DNA of 64,000 nucleotides, taken from assembly GCF_900013425.1 (NCBI RefSeq), contig NZ_FBXK01000005.1, positions 2,294,001 through 2,358,000 on the forward strand, written 5' to 3'. The notes beneath the pieces are model-generated. The model ran no database searches. It was not told where the DNA came from and was given only the letters and a program-made list of their open reading frames with translations. The position numbers and the translations under genes were made by a program. The stretch is from Sphingobium sp. Z007. GTDB taxonomy: Bacteria > Pseudomonadota > Alphaproteobacteria > Sphingomonadales > Sphingomonadaceae. This document shows, one piece after another, positions 9,209 to 17,971 of the stretch; the stretch's first letter is position 1; each line of letters starts with the position of its first letter.

Positions 9209-9240
9209 AAAAGGCTGGCCCGGTTGGGCCAGCCTTTTTC
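9209..9240 (+). terminator. Rho-independent terminator of polA
   Basis: Stem AAAGGCTGGCCC / GGGCCAGCCTTT with a short GTT-type loop followed by a T tract. The stem starts within ten bases of the polA stop and also reaches the stop codon of the convergent zinc-ribbon gene; the A tract on its left side could make it work in both directions. Confidence 0.9.
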
Positions 9241-9538
9241 AATCGAACAGCTCTTCCAGAAAACTTTTCTTGCGCTTCTTGGGATAGCCCCGCCCGTCAT
9301 CCCGATAATCGCGATCCGGGCGGTAGCTTGCCTGTCCGAAGGGTGCCGGCTGCGGCGGTGGTGGCGCACCACCACCCTGCCCTGACCGTTCGATGATCTT
9401 ATCCAGCTCGCCCCGGTCCAGCCAGACGCCCCGGCATTGCGGGCAATAATCGATTTCCACCCCCTGCCGGTCCGTCATCGCCAATCCGACATGACAGACC
9501 GGGCAGAGCATGGCCGATACGGCAGCCTGATCCCGCAT
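9239..9538 (-). CDS. Zinc-ribbon (TFIIB-type) small protein
   Basis: 99 residues. An N-terminal zinc ribbon CPVCHVGL ... CPQCRGVWLDRGELD (Cys pairs about residues 12/15 and 32/35) matches the zf-TFIIB family (PF13453) found in many bacteria with unknown function. The middle is Pro/Gly-rich and the C-terminus is basic then acidic (PKKRKKSFLEELFD). It begins just four bases downstream of the BI-1 gene stop on the same strand and is probably cotranscribed with it. Confidence 0.8.
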   Translation of the reverse strand: MRDQAAVSAMLCPVCHVGLAMTDRQGVEIDYCPQCRGVWLDRGELDKIIERSGQGGGAPPPPQPAPFGQASYRPDRDYRDDGRGYPKKRKKSFLEELFD

Positions 9539-9542
9539 CCGC

Positions 9543-10253
9543 TTACTCCCGCTCGCCGGTCAGGCTGAGCAGCATCTGGAACAGGTTGACGAAGTTCAGG
9601 TACAGCGACAGCGCGCCCATAACCTGCATCTTCTGCGCGACCTCGTGGCCCGCATAGACAAAATAATCCGACTTGATGCGCTGCACATCCCAGGCGGTCA
9701 GGCCGGTGAAGACCACCACGCCGATGATCGAGATGACCATCTGCATCGCCGAAGACCCCAGGAAGACATTGATCAGGCTGGCGACGATGATGCCGATCAG
9801 GCCCATCATCAGGAAGCTGCCCATCTTTGTCAGGTCACGCTGGGTGGTATAGCCCCACAGCGACATGGCGAGGAACATGACCGCGGCCGAGAAGAAGGCC
9901 TGTGCGATGCTGCCGCCGGTGAAGACCAAGAACACGCTGCCCAGCGACACGCCCATCACCGCGGCGAACGCCCAGAAGGTCATGCGGGCCGTCGCGGTCG
10001 ACATTTTTTCGATTCGGAAGCTGAAGAAGAAGACGAAGGCCAGCGGCGCGAAGATCGCCACCCACTTCAAGGGCGTGCCATAAATGGCGGCGGCCAGCGC
10101 CGGCGTATTGCCGATCAAAGCAGCCACAAGCCCGGTGATGACCAGCCCGAGGCCCATATTACGAAAAACGCCCAGCATATGCGCACGCAGCCCGGCATCG
10201 GTATCGACCGACCGGCTGGCGCCATAGCCCGGCATGCGAACGGGATTATTCAT
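9543..10253 (-). CDS. BAX inhibitor-1/YccA family membrane protein
   Basis: 236 residues with about seven transmembrane helices, an inner-membrane protein of the BI-1/TMBIM family. Visible hallmarks are the N-terminal cytosolic stretch, the regularly spaced hydrophobic helices and the acidic/aromatic C-terminal region containing GLTAWDVQRIK and a LYLNFVNLFQMLL helix. YccA relatives modulate FtsH proteolysis in E. coli; the role here is inferred only. The ATG at 10253 is preferred to an upstream in-frame ATG because an AGGAG-like GGAG lies a suitable distance upstream and the family begins at MNNPVR-type sequences. Confidence 0.85.
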   Translation of the reverse strand: MNNPVRMPGYGASRSVDTDAGLRAHMLGVFRNMGLGLVITGLVAALIGNTPALAAAIYGTPLKWVAIFAPLAFVFFFSFRIEKMSTATARMTFWAFAAVMGVSLGSVFLVFTGGSIAQAFFSAAVMFLAMSLWGYTTQRDLTKMGSFLMMGLIGIIVASLINVFLGSSAMQMVISIIGVVVFTGLTAWDVQRIKSDYFVYAGHEVAQKMQVMGALSLYLNFVNLFQMLLSLTGERE

Positions 10254-10669
10254 GGGACACACTCGCTCCATTAAAAATGGCCAAAAACTTGGTTCGAGTG
10301 GCCCGGTGCGGTCTCCTGCGACGACAAGAGGGGGCAAATCGCCGCAAAACCTGCACCGGGCGCACCCGATGCGGTCCGACATCGCGACAGGATCAGGGGG
10401 AAAATCCATGTCGCCAGAGGGGCCCGGCCCGCATCAGAAATATCGGGTGGGTAACGCGGTGCTGCAAGGGATCGGCCCGCCTGCAACATTTTATTACAAT
10501 CGGACCGGGTGACGCCGTCGCGGACAAAACGGTCTTCCAAAAGCGACGGCGAGTCAGACACCTGTATCGCCTTTCGCATTTTCGTTACTTAGCTAACTAA
10601 ATAACTCTCTATTCCCGGTAGATCGGGAAGGATTGACCCCCGTCCCGCTTCGCGACATGGCATATCCCC
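10254..10669. other. Intergenic region between BI-1 gene and cysS
   Basis: 416 bases without a supported gene; frames here have no family features. It must hold the divergent promoters for the BI-1 gene and cysS. Near the cysS side is a patch of A+T (10580-10612) followed by an inverted repeat TTCCCG-GTAGAT-CGGGAA at 10612-10629, 40 bases before the cysS ATG, which could be an operator or a leader hairpin. Confidence 0.5.
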
Positions 10670-12184
10670 ATGTCCGACGACCAGCATATCCCCGCGCCGC
10701 TGCGCCTGTTCAACAGCCTGACTCGCACGATCGAGCCATTCGTGCCGATCGAGGATCATCATGCGCGCGTCTATAGCTGCGGTCCGACCGTCTATAATTA
10801 CGCCCATATCGGCAATCTGCGGGCCTATGTCTTCACCGACACGCTGCGCCGGACGCTGTTGTGGAAGGGGCTGGCCGTCACCCACATCATCAACATCACC
10901 GATGTCGGGCACCTGACCAGCGACGCCGATGCGGGCGACGACAAGATGGAGGCAGCCGCGCGCGCGTCGGCCAAGAGCATCTGGGATATCGCCGCCCATT
11001 ATACGGACGCGTTCAAGCAGAATATCGCCGACCTCAATATCCTGTCGCCCAGCGAATGGACGGTCGCGACCGACTATGTGCCCCAGATGATCGCATTTGC
11101 GGAAAGAATTGCGCCGGATCATTGCTACGAACTGGACAGCGGCCTTTATTTCGACAGCAGCAGCGTGCCCGATTATGGCGCGCTGGCCGGCGGGCGGGAC
11201 GATGCCGCCCACGGACGTATTGATCCGGTCGCGGGCAAGCGCAATCCGTCGGACTTCGCCATCTGGCGCAAGTCGCCGCCGGGCGAGAAGCGCCAGATGG
11301 AATGGGACAGCCCATGGGGCAAGGGCGCGCCGGGATGGCATCTGGAATGTTCGGTCATGTCGCAAGCGCAGCTTGGCCATCCGTTCGACATCCATACCGG
11401 CGGCATCGACCATCGCGAAATCCATCATCCCAACGAAATCGCCCAGAACCAGGCGTTCCATAGCTGCTGCGGCGATCCCGGCGCGGCGGCGGCGGGCTTC
11501 ACCGGCGCGCGCTGGTGGATGCACAATAACTTTCTCGTCGACCGGCAGGGGAAGATGAGCAAATCGAAGGGCGGCTTCACCACCCTGTTCAGCCTCGTCG
11601 ATGCGGGTGTGCATCCGCTCGCCTACCGCCTGCTGTGCCTGGGCGCGCATTATCGCAGCGAACTGGAATTCAGCGCCGACAATCTGGCCGCCGCGCTGAC
11701 CCGGCTCAAGCGGCTGGTCATGGGTGTCGAGGGGTTGAAGGCGCGCGCCGAGGGCGTGACCTGGCAATCGCCGCGTCTCGACTATCTGCGTGCCAACCTG
11801 CATCCCAAGCTGGTGCCGCTGCTCGAACAGTTCGATGCGGCGATCGCCGACGACCTTATGACGCCGCGCGCCCTGCCCCTGTTAGAAGAGGCGACGGCCA
11901 TGAAGAAGGTGCCGGTGGACGAAAAGCTCTGCCTGATCGGCGCCTTCGACCAGGCGCTGGGCCTCAACCTGCTGACGCTATCCCGCGCAGACCTGCGGGT
12001 GCAGCCCAAGGATGCCCAGATCACGCCGGAGGAGATCGAGGCCGAACTGGAACGCCGCACCGCCGCAAGGGCGGAAAAGGATTTCGCCTTGTCAGACGAG
12101 ATTCGCGACGCCCTGATCGCTCGCGGGGTCGAGGTGATGGACGGCGATCCGCTGCGCTGGGATTGGCGGCTGACGCTAGGCTGA
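10670..12184 (+). CDS. cysS: Cysteine--tRNA ligase
   Basis: 504-residue class I aminoacyl-tRNA synthetase charging tRNA-Cys in the cytoplasm. The zinc-ligand Cys38 (SCGPTVYNY) precedes the ATP-binding HIGN motif at residues 46-49; the second zinc region contains GWHLECS and the histidines of HTGGIDHREIHHPNE; KMSKSKGGF is the catalytic loop. The C-terminal part has the DALR-type helical anticodon-binding domain and ends in VEVMDGDPLRWDWRL. Monocistronic in appearance. Confidence 0.97.
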   Translation: MSDDQHIPAPLRLFNSLTRTIEPFVPIEDHHARVYSCGPTVYNYAHIGNLRAYVFTDTLRRTLLWKGLAVTHIINITDVGHLTSDADAGDDKMEAAARASAKSIWDIAAHYTDAFKQNIADLNILSPSEWTVATDYVPQMIAFAERIAPDHCYELDSGLYFDSSSVPDYGALAGGRDDAAHGRIDPVAGKRNPSDFAIWRKSPPGEKRQMEWDSPWGKGAPGWHLECSVMSQAQLGHPFDIHTGGIDHREIHHPNEIAQNQAFHSCCGDPGAAAAGFTGARWWMHNNFLVDRQGKMSKSKGGFTTLFSLVDAGVHPLAYRLLCLGAHYRSELEFSADNLAAALTRLKRLVMGVEGLKARAEGVTWQSPRLDYLRANLHPKLVPLLEQFDAAIADDLMTPRALPLLEEATAMKKVPVDEKLCLIGAFDQALGLNLLTLSRADLRVQPKDAQITPEEIEAELERRTAARAEKDFALSDEIRDALIARGVEVMDGDPLRWDWRLTLG

Positions 12185-12269
12185 TGGTTACGCAGCCGCA
12201 TCGGCCTTGACGCCCGCCCGTTGCCGACCCAAGAGACAGGCGGGTCGATCGAAGAGCGGGGGTAGTGTC

Positions 12270-15164
12270 ATGCGGCTTTCCACGCGCTATGCGGCCATGT
12301 GTATGGCGCTGGCCCTGCCGATCCATGCGGCGGCGGCGACTGCACAAACCGCGGCGGCTTTCTCCCCCGGCGACCCGCGCCATGCCCGGCTCTATGCGCT
12401 CGAACGCCAGGCCGTCGCCCTGTTCGACAGCGACGATTATGCCCTGTCCATGTCGCAAAAGACCCGCGACGCCTGGGCTCGCCTGCATGCCGCCGCGCTG
12501 AAAATGAAGGTGGCGGGCAGGCCGCATCCGCTCGCCGGGGTCGCCTTAATCAACCTGTCCTCCATGGACCAGATCGACGGCAAGAATCCCGACGCGCTGG
12601 CCCGCGTCAATGAAGGCCTGTCGCTGCTCGCGCCCTTCGCCGACGCCTATCCCGTGGCCTGGATGCAGGGCCTGTCGATCAAGGGCTATGTGCAGGCGGC
12701 GCTGGGCGACGTGACCGGCGCAGCGGATATATTGGCGCAGGCCAGCGGCTATATGGACGGCTATATCGCCCGCACGCCCGCCGACAAGCTGGACCCATCG
12801 ACGCATATGCTGCGATCGAACATAGCCTTTTCCCACGCCCAGGCGCTGACCCGGCTGGGTCGCAACGACGAGGCGGTGGACGCGCAAAAGGCCAGCATGG
12901 ATGCCCGGATCACGGCGGCCGGGCCAAACAGCCCCGACACGATCGGCTCTTACTACAGCTATGCCCAGATGCTGCAGCGCGCGGATCGCGATGGCGAAGC
13001 GGAAAAATATGCGCGCATGGCGGTCGACATCGCCACCGATCATGTCGATCGCAAACATCCCAGCTATGCCCGCGCACTCGAAGCACTAGGCCTGCTGCTG
13101 TCGCGCACCGGCCGACGCAATGAGAGTCTCGATTATCTCCAGCGGGCCATCGCCATCAAGCGCGACACGGTGGGGACAGGCAGCCTTTATTTCCAGTTCG
13201 GCCTGCAAAATCTCGGCACCGTGCTGCTCCCGCTGGAACGCTATGCCGACGCCGAATTGCTGTTCATGGAGGCGGAACGCGGCTTTCGCGCCATCGAGGG
13301 CGACAATAGTCCGCAATCGGCCCGCGCCCTCGCCTTCGCCGCATCGGCGGCGCTGGCGGAGGGCCGCCGCGACCAAGGCGTCGAGCGGTTCAACGCCGCC
13401 TTGGCGCGGGTGCGCGCCGGATCGGACGAGGACCGGGACATCGGCCAGCGCGTCTATCCCTATCTGATACCGGCGTTGATCGCCGCGGGGCAGGACGAAG
13501 AGGCGCGCGCTGCCGCCGCCGCCTTTGCGGCAGAAACGCGCCAGCTCGATAATGCGCCCGCCATTCCCCTGGCGCAGGCGGCGATGCTGTCGGCCTGGAC
13601 CGGACCGGACAGGGCGGCGCTCGGAGGGACGGCGCGCCAGCTTGTCGGCCTGTTGCGCGACGATGCCAGTGTCCATGATGATGCCGAACTGACCGAGGCG
13701 CAACGGGCCGCGCTGGACGCGATCCTGGCGGTTGCGGGGCAGACACAGGACGCCGCATTGGCGCTGGACGCGATGGCGATCCTGGCCGGGTCGCGCATCG
13801 CCCAGGCCAACCGGCTGGTCGCCCAGCGGCTGGTCGCCGATCCGGCGCTGGCCGCGCGGGTGCGCAGCTTGCAGGACCGCACCAAGACGCTTCAGGCCGC
13901 AGACAGCCGCCTGCTCAAGGCATTGGCGACCGACAGCGGGGTCGCGGCGGCGCGGACCGAACGCGCTAAGGTGGCGGCGACGGTCGATGCCGAGCGCGCC
14001 GCCATCGCCCGCGACTATCCGCGCTGGGTGGAAGCGCATGGGGGCGAGCGGCCCGATCTTGGCGCGCTGCGCGCTGGCCTCAGTGCGGATGAGGCGTTGC
14101 TGGCGGTGATGCCGGCCTTCGATGGCGTCTATCTGCTGGCCATCGGGCCCGACGGCACGCGGATCGAGCGGGCGCCGATGGATCGCGCTGCGCTGGTGGC
14201 GTTGGTGGGGCGGCTGCGGTCGTCGCTGACCCCGGCCGGCTTCGACCAGGACAGCGCCCACACGCTATATAGCCAGATCTTCACCCCCGCTATCCTCGCC
14301 GCTCTGGGCCAGGCGCGCACATTGCGCATTGTGCCGACCGGGGCCTTCGCCTCGCTGCCCTTCGGAATGTTGGCGCAGCGGCCGATTGCCGCGGTGACGC
14401 CCCGCACAGCCTGGCTGATCCGCCGCTTCGCGATAGAGGTGCAACCGGGCTTCACCGTCACGAAAGACAGGCGGGAACGGATGGCAGCGCGGGATCAGTT
14501 TCTGGGCATCGGCGCGCCGCTGACCTTTGCCGCCGTTCAGACGATCGATGCGCCGCGCGGCGGGGCGCGGGCGCTGTCGCAATTGCCGCCGCTCCCCGGG
14601 TCGCAGGCCGAATTGCGGGCCGTGGCGCATCGCTTCGGCATGGATCGCACCACTTTGCTGATCGGACGGGACGCCAGCGAGGCGGCGCTGCGGGATCGCG
14701 ACCTGTCCCGCTATGGCGTGATCCTGTTCGCGACCCACGGGCTGGTGAGCGGTGAGATGGAGGGCGTGACCGAGCCGGCGCTGCTGCTGTCCCCGCCGGC
14801 GGCCGATGCGGTTGGCGACGATGGGCTGCTGACGGCATCCGAAGTGGCGGCGATGCGGATCGCGGCCGATTGGGTGATCCTGTCCGCCTGCAACACGGTG
14901 GCGGGCGACAATGCCGCGGCCCCGGCCTATTCGGGGCTGGCGCAGGCGTTCCGCTATGCCGGGGCGGGATCGCTGCTGGTATCGCACTGGCCGGTGCGGG
15001 ACGACGCCAGCGCCTTCGTCACGCTGGAAACGGTGAAGGGCGCGGCGCGTGGCCTGCCCCGCGCCGTGGCGTTGCAACGGGCAATGCTCCGGTTGATCGG
15101 ATCGAAGCGGCCCAACGCCGCCCAGCCCTATATCTGGGCGCCGTTCATCCTGATGGGGCGTTAA
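12270..15164 (+). CDS. Exported TPR-CHAT domain protein (caspase-like protease fold)
   Basis: 964 residues from the ATG at 12270, chosen because it opens a good signal peptide (MRLSTRYAAMCMALALP ... AAAATAQT). Residues about 40-400 are helical, with tetratricopeptide-like units (for example YSYAQMLQRADRDGEAEKYARMAVD and ARALEALGLLLSRTGRRNESLDYLQRAI). The C-terminal about 300 residues are a CHAT domain: His823 in FATHG and Cys874 in LSACNT form the expected catalytic dyad, followed by AGDNAA ... GLAQAFRYAGAGSLLVSHWPV. CHAT proteins are caspase-HetF type peptidases; several act in programmed cell death or signalling. Here export points to a periplasmic or surface role. Its stop overlaps the ABC-F stop by three bases. 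Confidence 0.88.
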   Translation: MRLSTRYAAMCMALALPIHAAAATAQTAAAFSPGDPRHARLYALERQAVALFDSDDYALSMSQKTRDAWARLHAAALKMKVAGRPHPLAGVALINLSSMDQIDGKNPDALARVNEGLSLLAPFADAYPVAWMQGLSIKGYVQAALGDVTGAADILAQASGYMDGYIARTPADKLDPSTHMLRSNIAFSHAQALTRLGRNDEAVDAQKASMDARITAAGPNSPDTIGSYYSYAQMLQRADRDGEAEKYARMAVDIATDHVDRKHPSYARALEALGLLLSRTGRRNESLDYLQRAIAIKRDTVGTGSLYFQFGLQNLGTVLLPLERYADAELLFMEAERGFRAIEGDNSPQSARALAFAASAALAEGRRDQGVERFNAALARVRAGSDEDRDIGQRVYPYLIPALIAAGQDEEARAAAAAFAAETRQLDNAPAIPLAQAAMLSAWTGPDRAALGGTARQLVGLLRDDASVHDDAELTEAQRAALDAILAVAGQTQDAALALDAMAILAGSRIAQANRLVAQRLVADPALAARVRSLQDRTKTLQAADSRLLKALATDSGVAAARTERAKVAATVDAERAAIARDYPRWVEAHGGERPDLGALRAGLSADEALLAVMPAFDGVYLLAIGPDGTRIERAPMDRAALVALVGRLRSSLTPAGFDQDSAHTLYSQIFTPAILAALGQARTLRIVPTGAFASLPFGMLAQRPIAAVTPRTAWLIRRFAIEVQPGFTVTKDRRERMAARDQFLGIGAPLTFAAVQTIDAPRGGARALSQLPPLPGSQAELRAVAHRFGMDRTTLLIGRDASEAALRDRDLSRYGVILFATHGLVSGEMEGVTEPALLLSPPAADAVGDDGLLTASEVAAMRIAADWVILSACNTVAGDNAAAPAYSGLAQAFRYAGAGSLLVSHWPVRDDASAFVTLETVKGAARGLPRAVALQRAMLRLIGSKRPNAAQPYIWAPFILMGR

Positions 15165-17026
15165 CCCGCTTCGAGCGCCGCGCCGGCCTCCATCCAGATT
15201 TCCTCGGCGCTCTCCAGCTTCTTTTCCACCTCGGCGCGCTTCACCATCAGCTGGCTGGTGGTCATCTTCGCCTCTGCCCCGGTCGCAGCCTTGGGATCGG
15301 ACAGGACCGCGTCGATGCGCTTGCGCTCGGCGATCAGGGTCGTCATTTCGCGCTCGGCCTTGTTGACGGCGTTCTTCAAGACCTTCTGCTTTTCGCGCCA
15401 TTCGGCGGCGGCCTTTTTGTCGGCCTTGCGATCGACCTTGGGCGCGTCGCCGCTGCTGTTGCCGTCGGCCTTGCGCAGGATGATGTCGGTGTAATCGTCC
15501 AGCGATCCGTCGAACGGCTGGGCAGTGCCGTTGTCGACCAGGACGAGGCGGTCGGCGACCAGTTCGATCATGTGGCGATCATGGCTGACGATGACGACCG
15601 CGCCGCTATAGTCGTTCAGGGCCTGGACCAGCGCCTCGCGGCTGTCGACGTCCAGATGGTTGGTCGGTTCGTCCAGGATCAGCATGTGCGGCGCGTCGCG
15701 GGTGATCAGCGCCAGGGCCAGACGGGCGCGCTCGCCGCCCGACATGGAGCCGACCTTCTGCACCGCGCGCTCGCCGGAGAAGCCGAAGCGACCCAATTGG
15801 GCGCGCACCGCGCCCGGCGTCGCGCCCTTCATGACGCGGGTCATATGTTCCAGCGGCGTGTCCGTAACGTCCAGTTCCTCCACCTGATATTGGGTGAAAT
15901 AACCGACGTTCATCTTGGGGCTGGAGGCCATCGTCCCTTCCATCGGCGCCAGTTGCGCGGCGATCAGGCGGGCCAGCGTCGTCTTGCCGTTGCCGTTGCG
16001 GCCGAGCAGCGCCAGCCGGTCGTCGGGGTCGATGCGCAGGTTGATGCGCTTGAGGATGGGCGTTTCGGTGTAGCCGACCGCGGCCATATCCATGGTGATG
16101 AGCGGGGGCTTGAGTTCGGCGGGGCTGGGAAAGCCGAAATGCAGCGTCGGGTCTTCGATCGCGGCGGCGATGGGCTGCATCCGGGCGAGCGCCTTGGCGC
16201 GGGACTGGGCCTGCTTCGCGGTGGAGGCGCGGGCGGAGTTGCGGGCGACATATTCCTGGAGCTTCTCACGCTCCGCCTGCTGCTTGGTGCGGGCGGATTC
16301 GAGCTGGGCGAGCCGTTCGGCGCGTTGCCGCTCGAACGCATCGTAACCGCCGGGATAGAGGGTGACCTTCCCCCCTTCCAGATGCAGGATATAGTCGACC
16401 ACATTGTTGAGCAGGTCGCGTTCGTGGCTGATGACGACCACGGTGCCGCGATAGGCTTTCAGGAAATTCTCCAGCCAGAGCGTCGCTTCGAGGTCGAGAT
16501 GGTTCGACGGCTCGTCGAGCAGCAGCAGGTCGGGATTGGAGAAGAGCAAAGAGGCGAGCGCCACGCGCATCTTCCAGCCGCCGGAGTAACTATCGAGCGG
16601 ACGCCCCTGCATTTCCTCGTCAAAGCCCAGGCCGACGAGGATGCGGGCGGCGCGGGCGGGCGCGGTGTAGGCGTCGATCGCCGTCAGCCGCTCGTAGATA
16701 TGGCCCAGGCGATCGGGGTCTTCGGTATGCTCCGCTTCCGCCATCAGTGCGGCGCGTTCCTTGTCGGCTTCGAGCACGGTGTCGAAGGGGGTCGCGGTGC
16801 CGGACGGGGCTTCCTGCGCGATATAACCCAACCGCGTGTCGCGGGGCATGTCGCACGACCCCTCGTCCGGGTCGAGCTGGCCGATCATCACCTTCATCAG
16901 CGTGGACTTGCCAGCGCCGTTGCGGCCGATGAGGCCGACGCGGCTGCGCGGCGGCAAGGCGGCGGCGGCGCGATCGAGAATGACGCGGCCGCCAAGGCGC
17001 ACGGTGATAGCGTTGAGATTCAGCAT
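15161..17026 (-). CDS. ABC-F family ATPase (translation factor type)
   Basis: 621 residues with two ABC ATPase domains in one chain and no membrane domain, the ABC-F plan; family members act on ribosomes. Walker A motifs are GLIGRNGAGKST (about residue 34) and ALLGRNGNGKTT (about 340); signatures are YSGGWKMR and MSGGERAR; both Walker B motifs end LLLDEPSNHLD / LILDEPTNHLD. The inter-domain linker (about 235-310) is charged and helical, and the C-terminus has a coiled coil rich in Lys/Glu/Ala, as in the Uup/YheS branch. The ATG at 17026 places the first strand MLNLNAITVRLGG at the start as usual; the longer frame is not supported. Confidence 0.9.
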   Translation of the reverse strand: MLNLNAITVRLGGRVILDRAAAALPPRSRVGLIGRNGAGKSTLMKVMIGQLDPDEGSCDMPRDTRLGYIAQEAPSGTATPFDTVLEADKERAALMAEAEHTEDPDRLGHIYERLTAIDAYTAPARAARILVGLGFDEEMQGRPLDSYSGGWKMRVALASLLFSNPDLLLLDEPSNHLDLEATLWLENFLKAYRGTVVVISHERDLLNNVVDYILHLEGGKVTLYPGGYDAFERQRAERLAQLESARTKQQAEREKLQEYVARNSARASTAKQAQSRAKALARMQPIAAAIEDPTLHFGFPSPAELKPPLITMDMAAVGYTETPILKRINLRIDPDDRLALLGRNGNGKTTLARLIAAQLAPMEGTMASSPKMNVGYFTQYQVEELDVTDTPLEHMTRVMKGATPGAVRAQLGRFGFSGERAVQKVGSMSGGERARLALALITRDAPHMLILDEPTNHLDVDSREALVQALNDYSGAVVIVSHDRHMIELVADRLVLVDNGTAQPFDGSLDDYTDIILRKADGNSSGDAPKVDRKADKKAAAEWREKQKVLKNAVNKAEREMTTLIAERKRIDAVLSDPKAATGAEAKMTTSQLMVKRAEVEKKLESAEEIWMEAGAALEAG

Positions 17027-17156
17027 GGGCGCGCCTGTAGCAGAGGTGCGGCGGGTCGGAAAGGCGTGGTCGGGGCGTTTTGCAATGCAACGCAGCGTTG
17101 CGAAGTTCACACTGTCGTGGCTGACGCAAAAGCGTGGGGACGGACGGGCGGCGTGG

Positions 17157-17185
17157 ATTTCGCAATAGGAGAATTTTTGCGAAAT
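17157..17185. repeat. Inverted repeat at left edge of A+T-rich module
   Basis: Arms ATTTCGCAA (17157-17165) and TTGCGAAAT (17177-17185) are perfect, with an 11-base loop containing AGGAG. No T tract follows on either strand. It lies between the ABC-F start and the end of the TOPRIM-like gene; a role as terminator, operator or old insertion boundary cannot be decided. Confidence 0.45.
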
Positions 17186-17314
17186 GGGGGCGGGTCGCGC
17201 GGGAGGTGGCGCGGTGCGTGGCAGGCGGACACTGGGAAAGAGCTTGGGGGATTATGGCATGGGTAGTGGGGTGTAGGACAGGGGGGAGTGGCAGAAAGGA
17301 CTGACCTCAATAAC

Positions 17315-17971
17315 TCATTCTATACAACCCAAACTAACGAGAGCAGCAACGATACCCATTTCAAATTGTTGAAAAGATTCAGAACATCTAAGTTTACCAA
17401 GACTTTGCCTCTGCGCAATTGCAGAAATTACTTGATGAACATTTGGCTTAGATCGTCGGCCTCGAATAGTCTTGATAGCTCTGCTAAGAACCAATTTAGG
17501 ATCAACTAGTTTTTCTGCCTCTTGAGCATTCTTAGGAAGCCCGAGAATATCTAAATCCCCCCTATAGCCAAAAGCTTCACCGATCGCTTCTTGATCTGCT
17601 AACATCCACGCTTCTGTTTCATGCCTCGGCGCAACAACAACACACCGTTCGAGAGGAAATCCACAAAGTTCAAATGCGGCTTGCCGGTAAGCTTCCGAAC
17701 GGTGATCCATACCTGCCTCTAGTGCCCGGCCCCCAGTGTCAGCATGTATAAATACAATATGAAAAGCGCTATGCTCCTCACATATTTCTGAGGCAACAGC
17801 CTGTACTGTTCTACCGGATTTTCCAAGATTGATAGCCGCAGTCAAAGGAACGGTCACGTTCCTCGTACCGCGACATCTAACCAAGTCTTCTAATAAAATC
17901 GGTATAATGATACCAAAATAAGCCTCATCGGTTGTGCCTTCATGCATTGCGGCCCAACTTAGATAGGTCAT
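17315..17971 (-). CDS. TOPRIM-like protein (DUF4276/RloB-like), partner of ATPase
   Basis: 218 residues. The sequence has the layout of DUF4276-like TOPRIM proteins: an N-terminal EGTTDEAYF with Glu11, a hydrophobic strand ending in IHAD (Asp78), and the block PRHETEAWMLADQEA at 115-129 that contains the family's E-x-E-A-W-x-L-A-D core. These acidic residues would bind a metal and make it a candidate nuclease. The gene starts inside the stop of the upstream ATPase (ATGA, four bases), so the two proteins are probably made together. The region is clearly lower in G+C than its neighbours. Not recognised as any named system; function is inferred. Confidence 0.75.
   Translation of the reverse strand: MTYLSWAAMHEGTTDEAYFGIIIPILLEDLVRCRGTRNVTVPLTAAINLGKSGRTVQAVASEICEEHSAFHIVFIHADTGGRALEAGMDHRSEAYRQAAFELCGFPLERCVVVAPRHETEAWMLADQEAIGEAFGYRGDLDILGLPKNAQEAEKLVDPKLVLSRAIKTIRGRRSKPNVHQVISAIAQRQSLGKLRCSESFQQFEMGIVAALVSLGCIE

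Noticed and set aside
10277..10600. Overlapping frames in the BI-1/cysS gap
   Set aside because: No ribosome-binding site or domain; composition fits non-coding G+C-rich DNA.
17157..17185. Hairpin as the module's terminator
   Set aside because: No T tract on the minus strand and it lies about 130 bases past the stop; kept only as a repeat.
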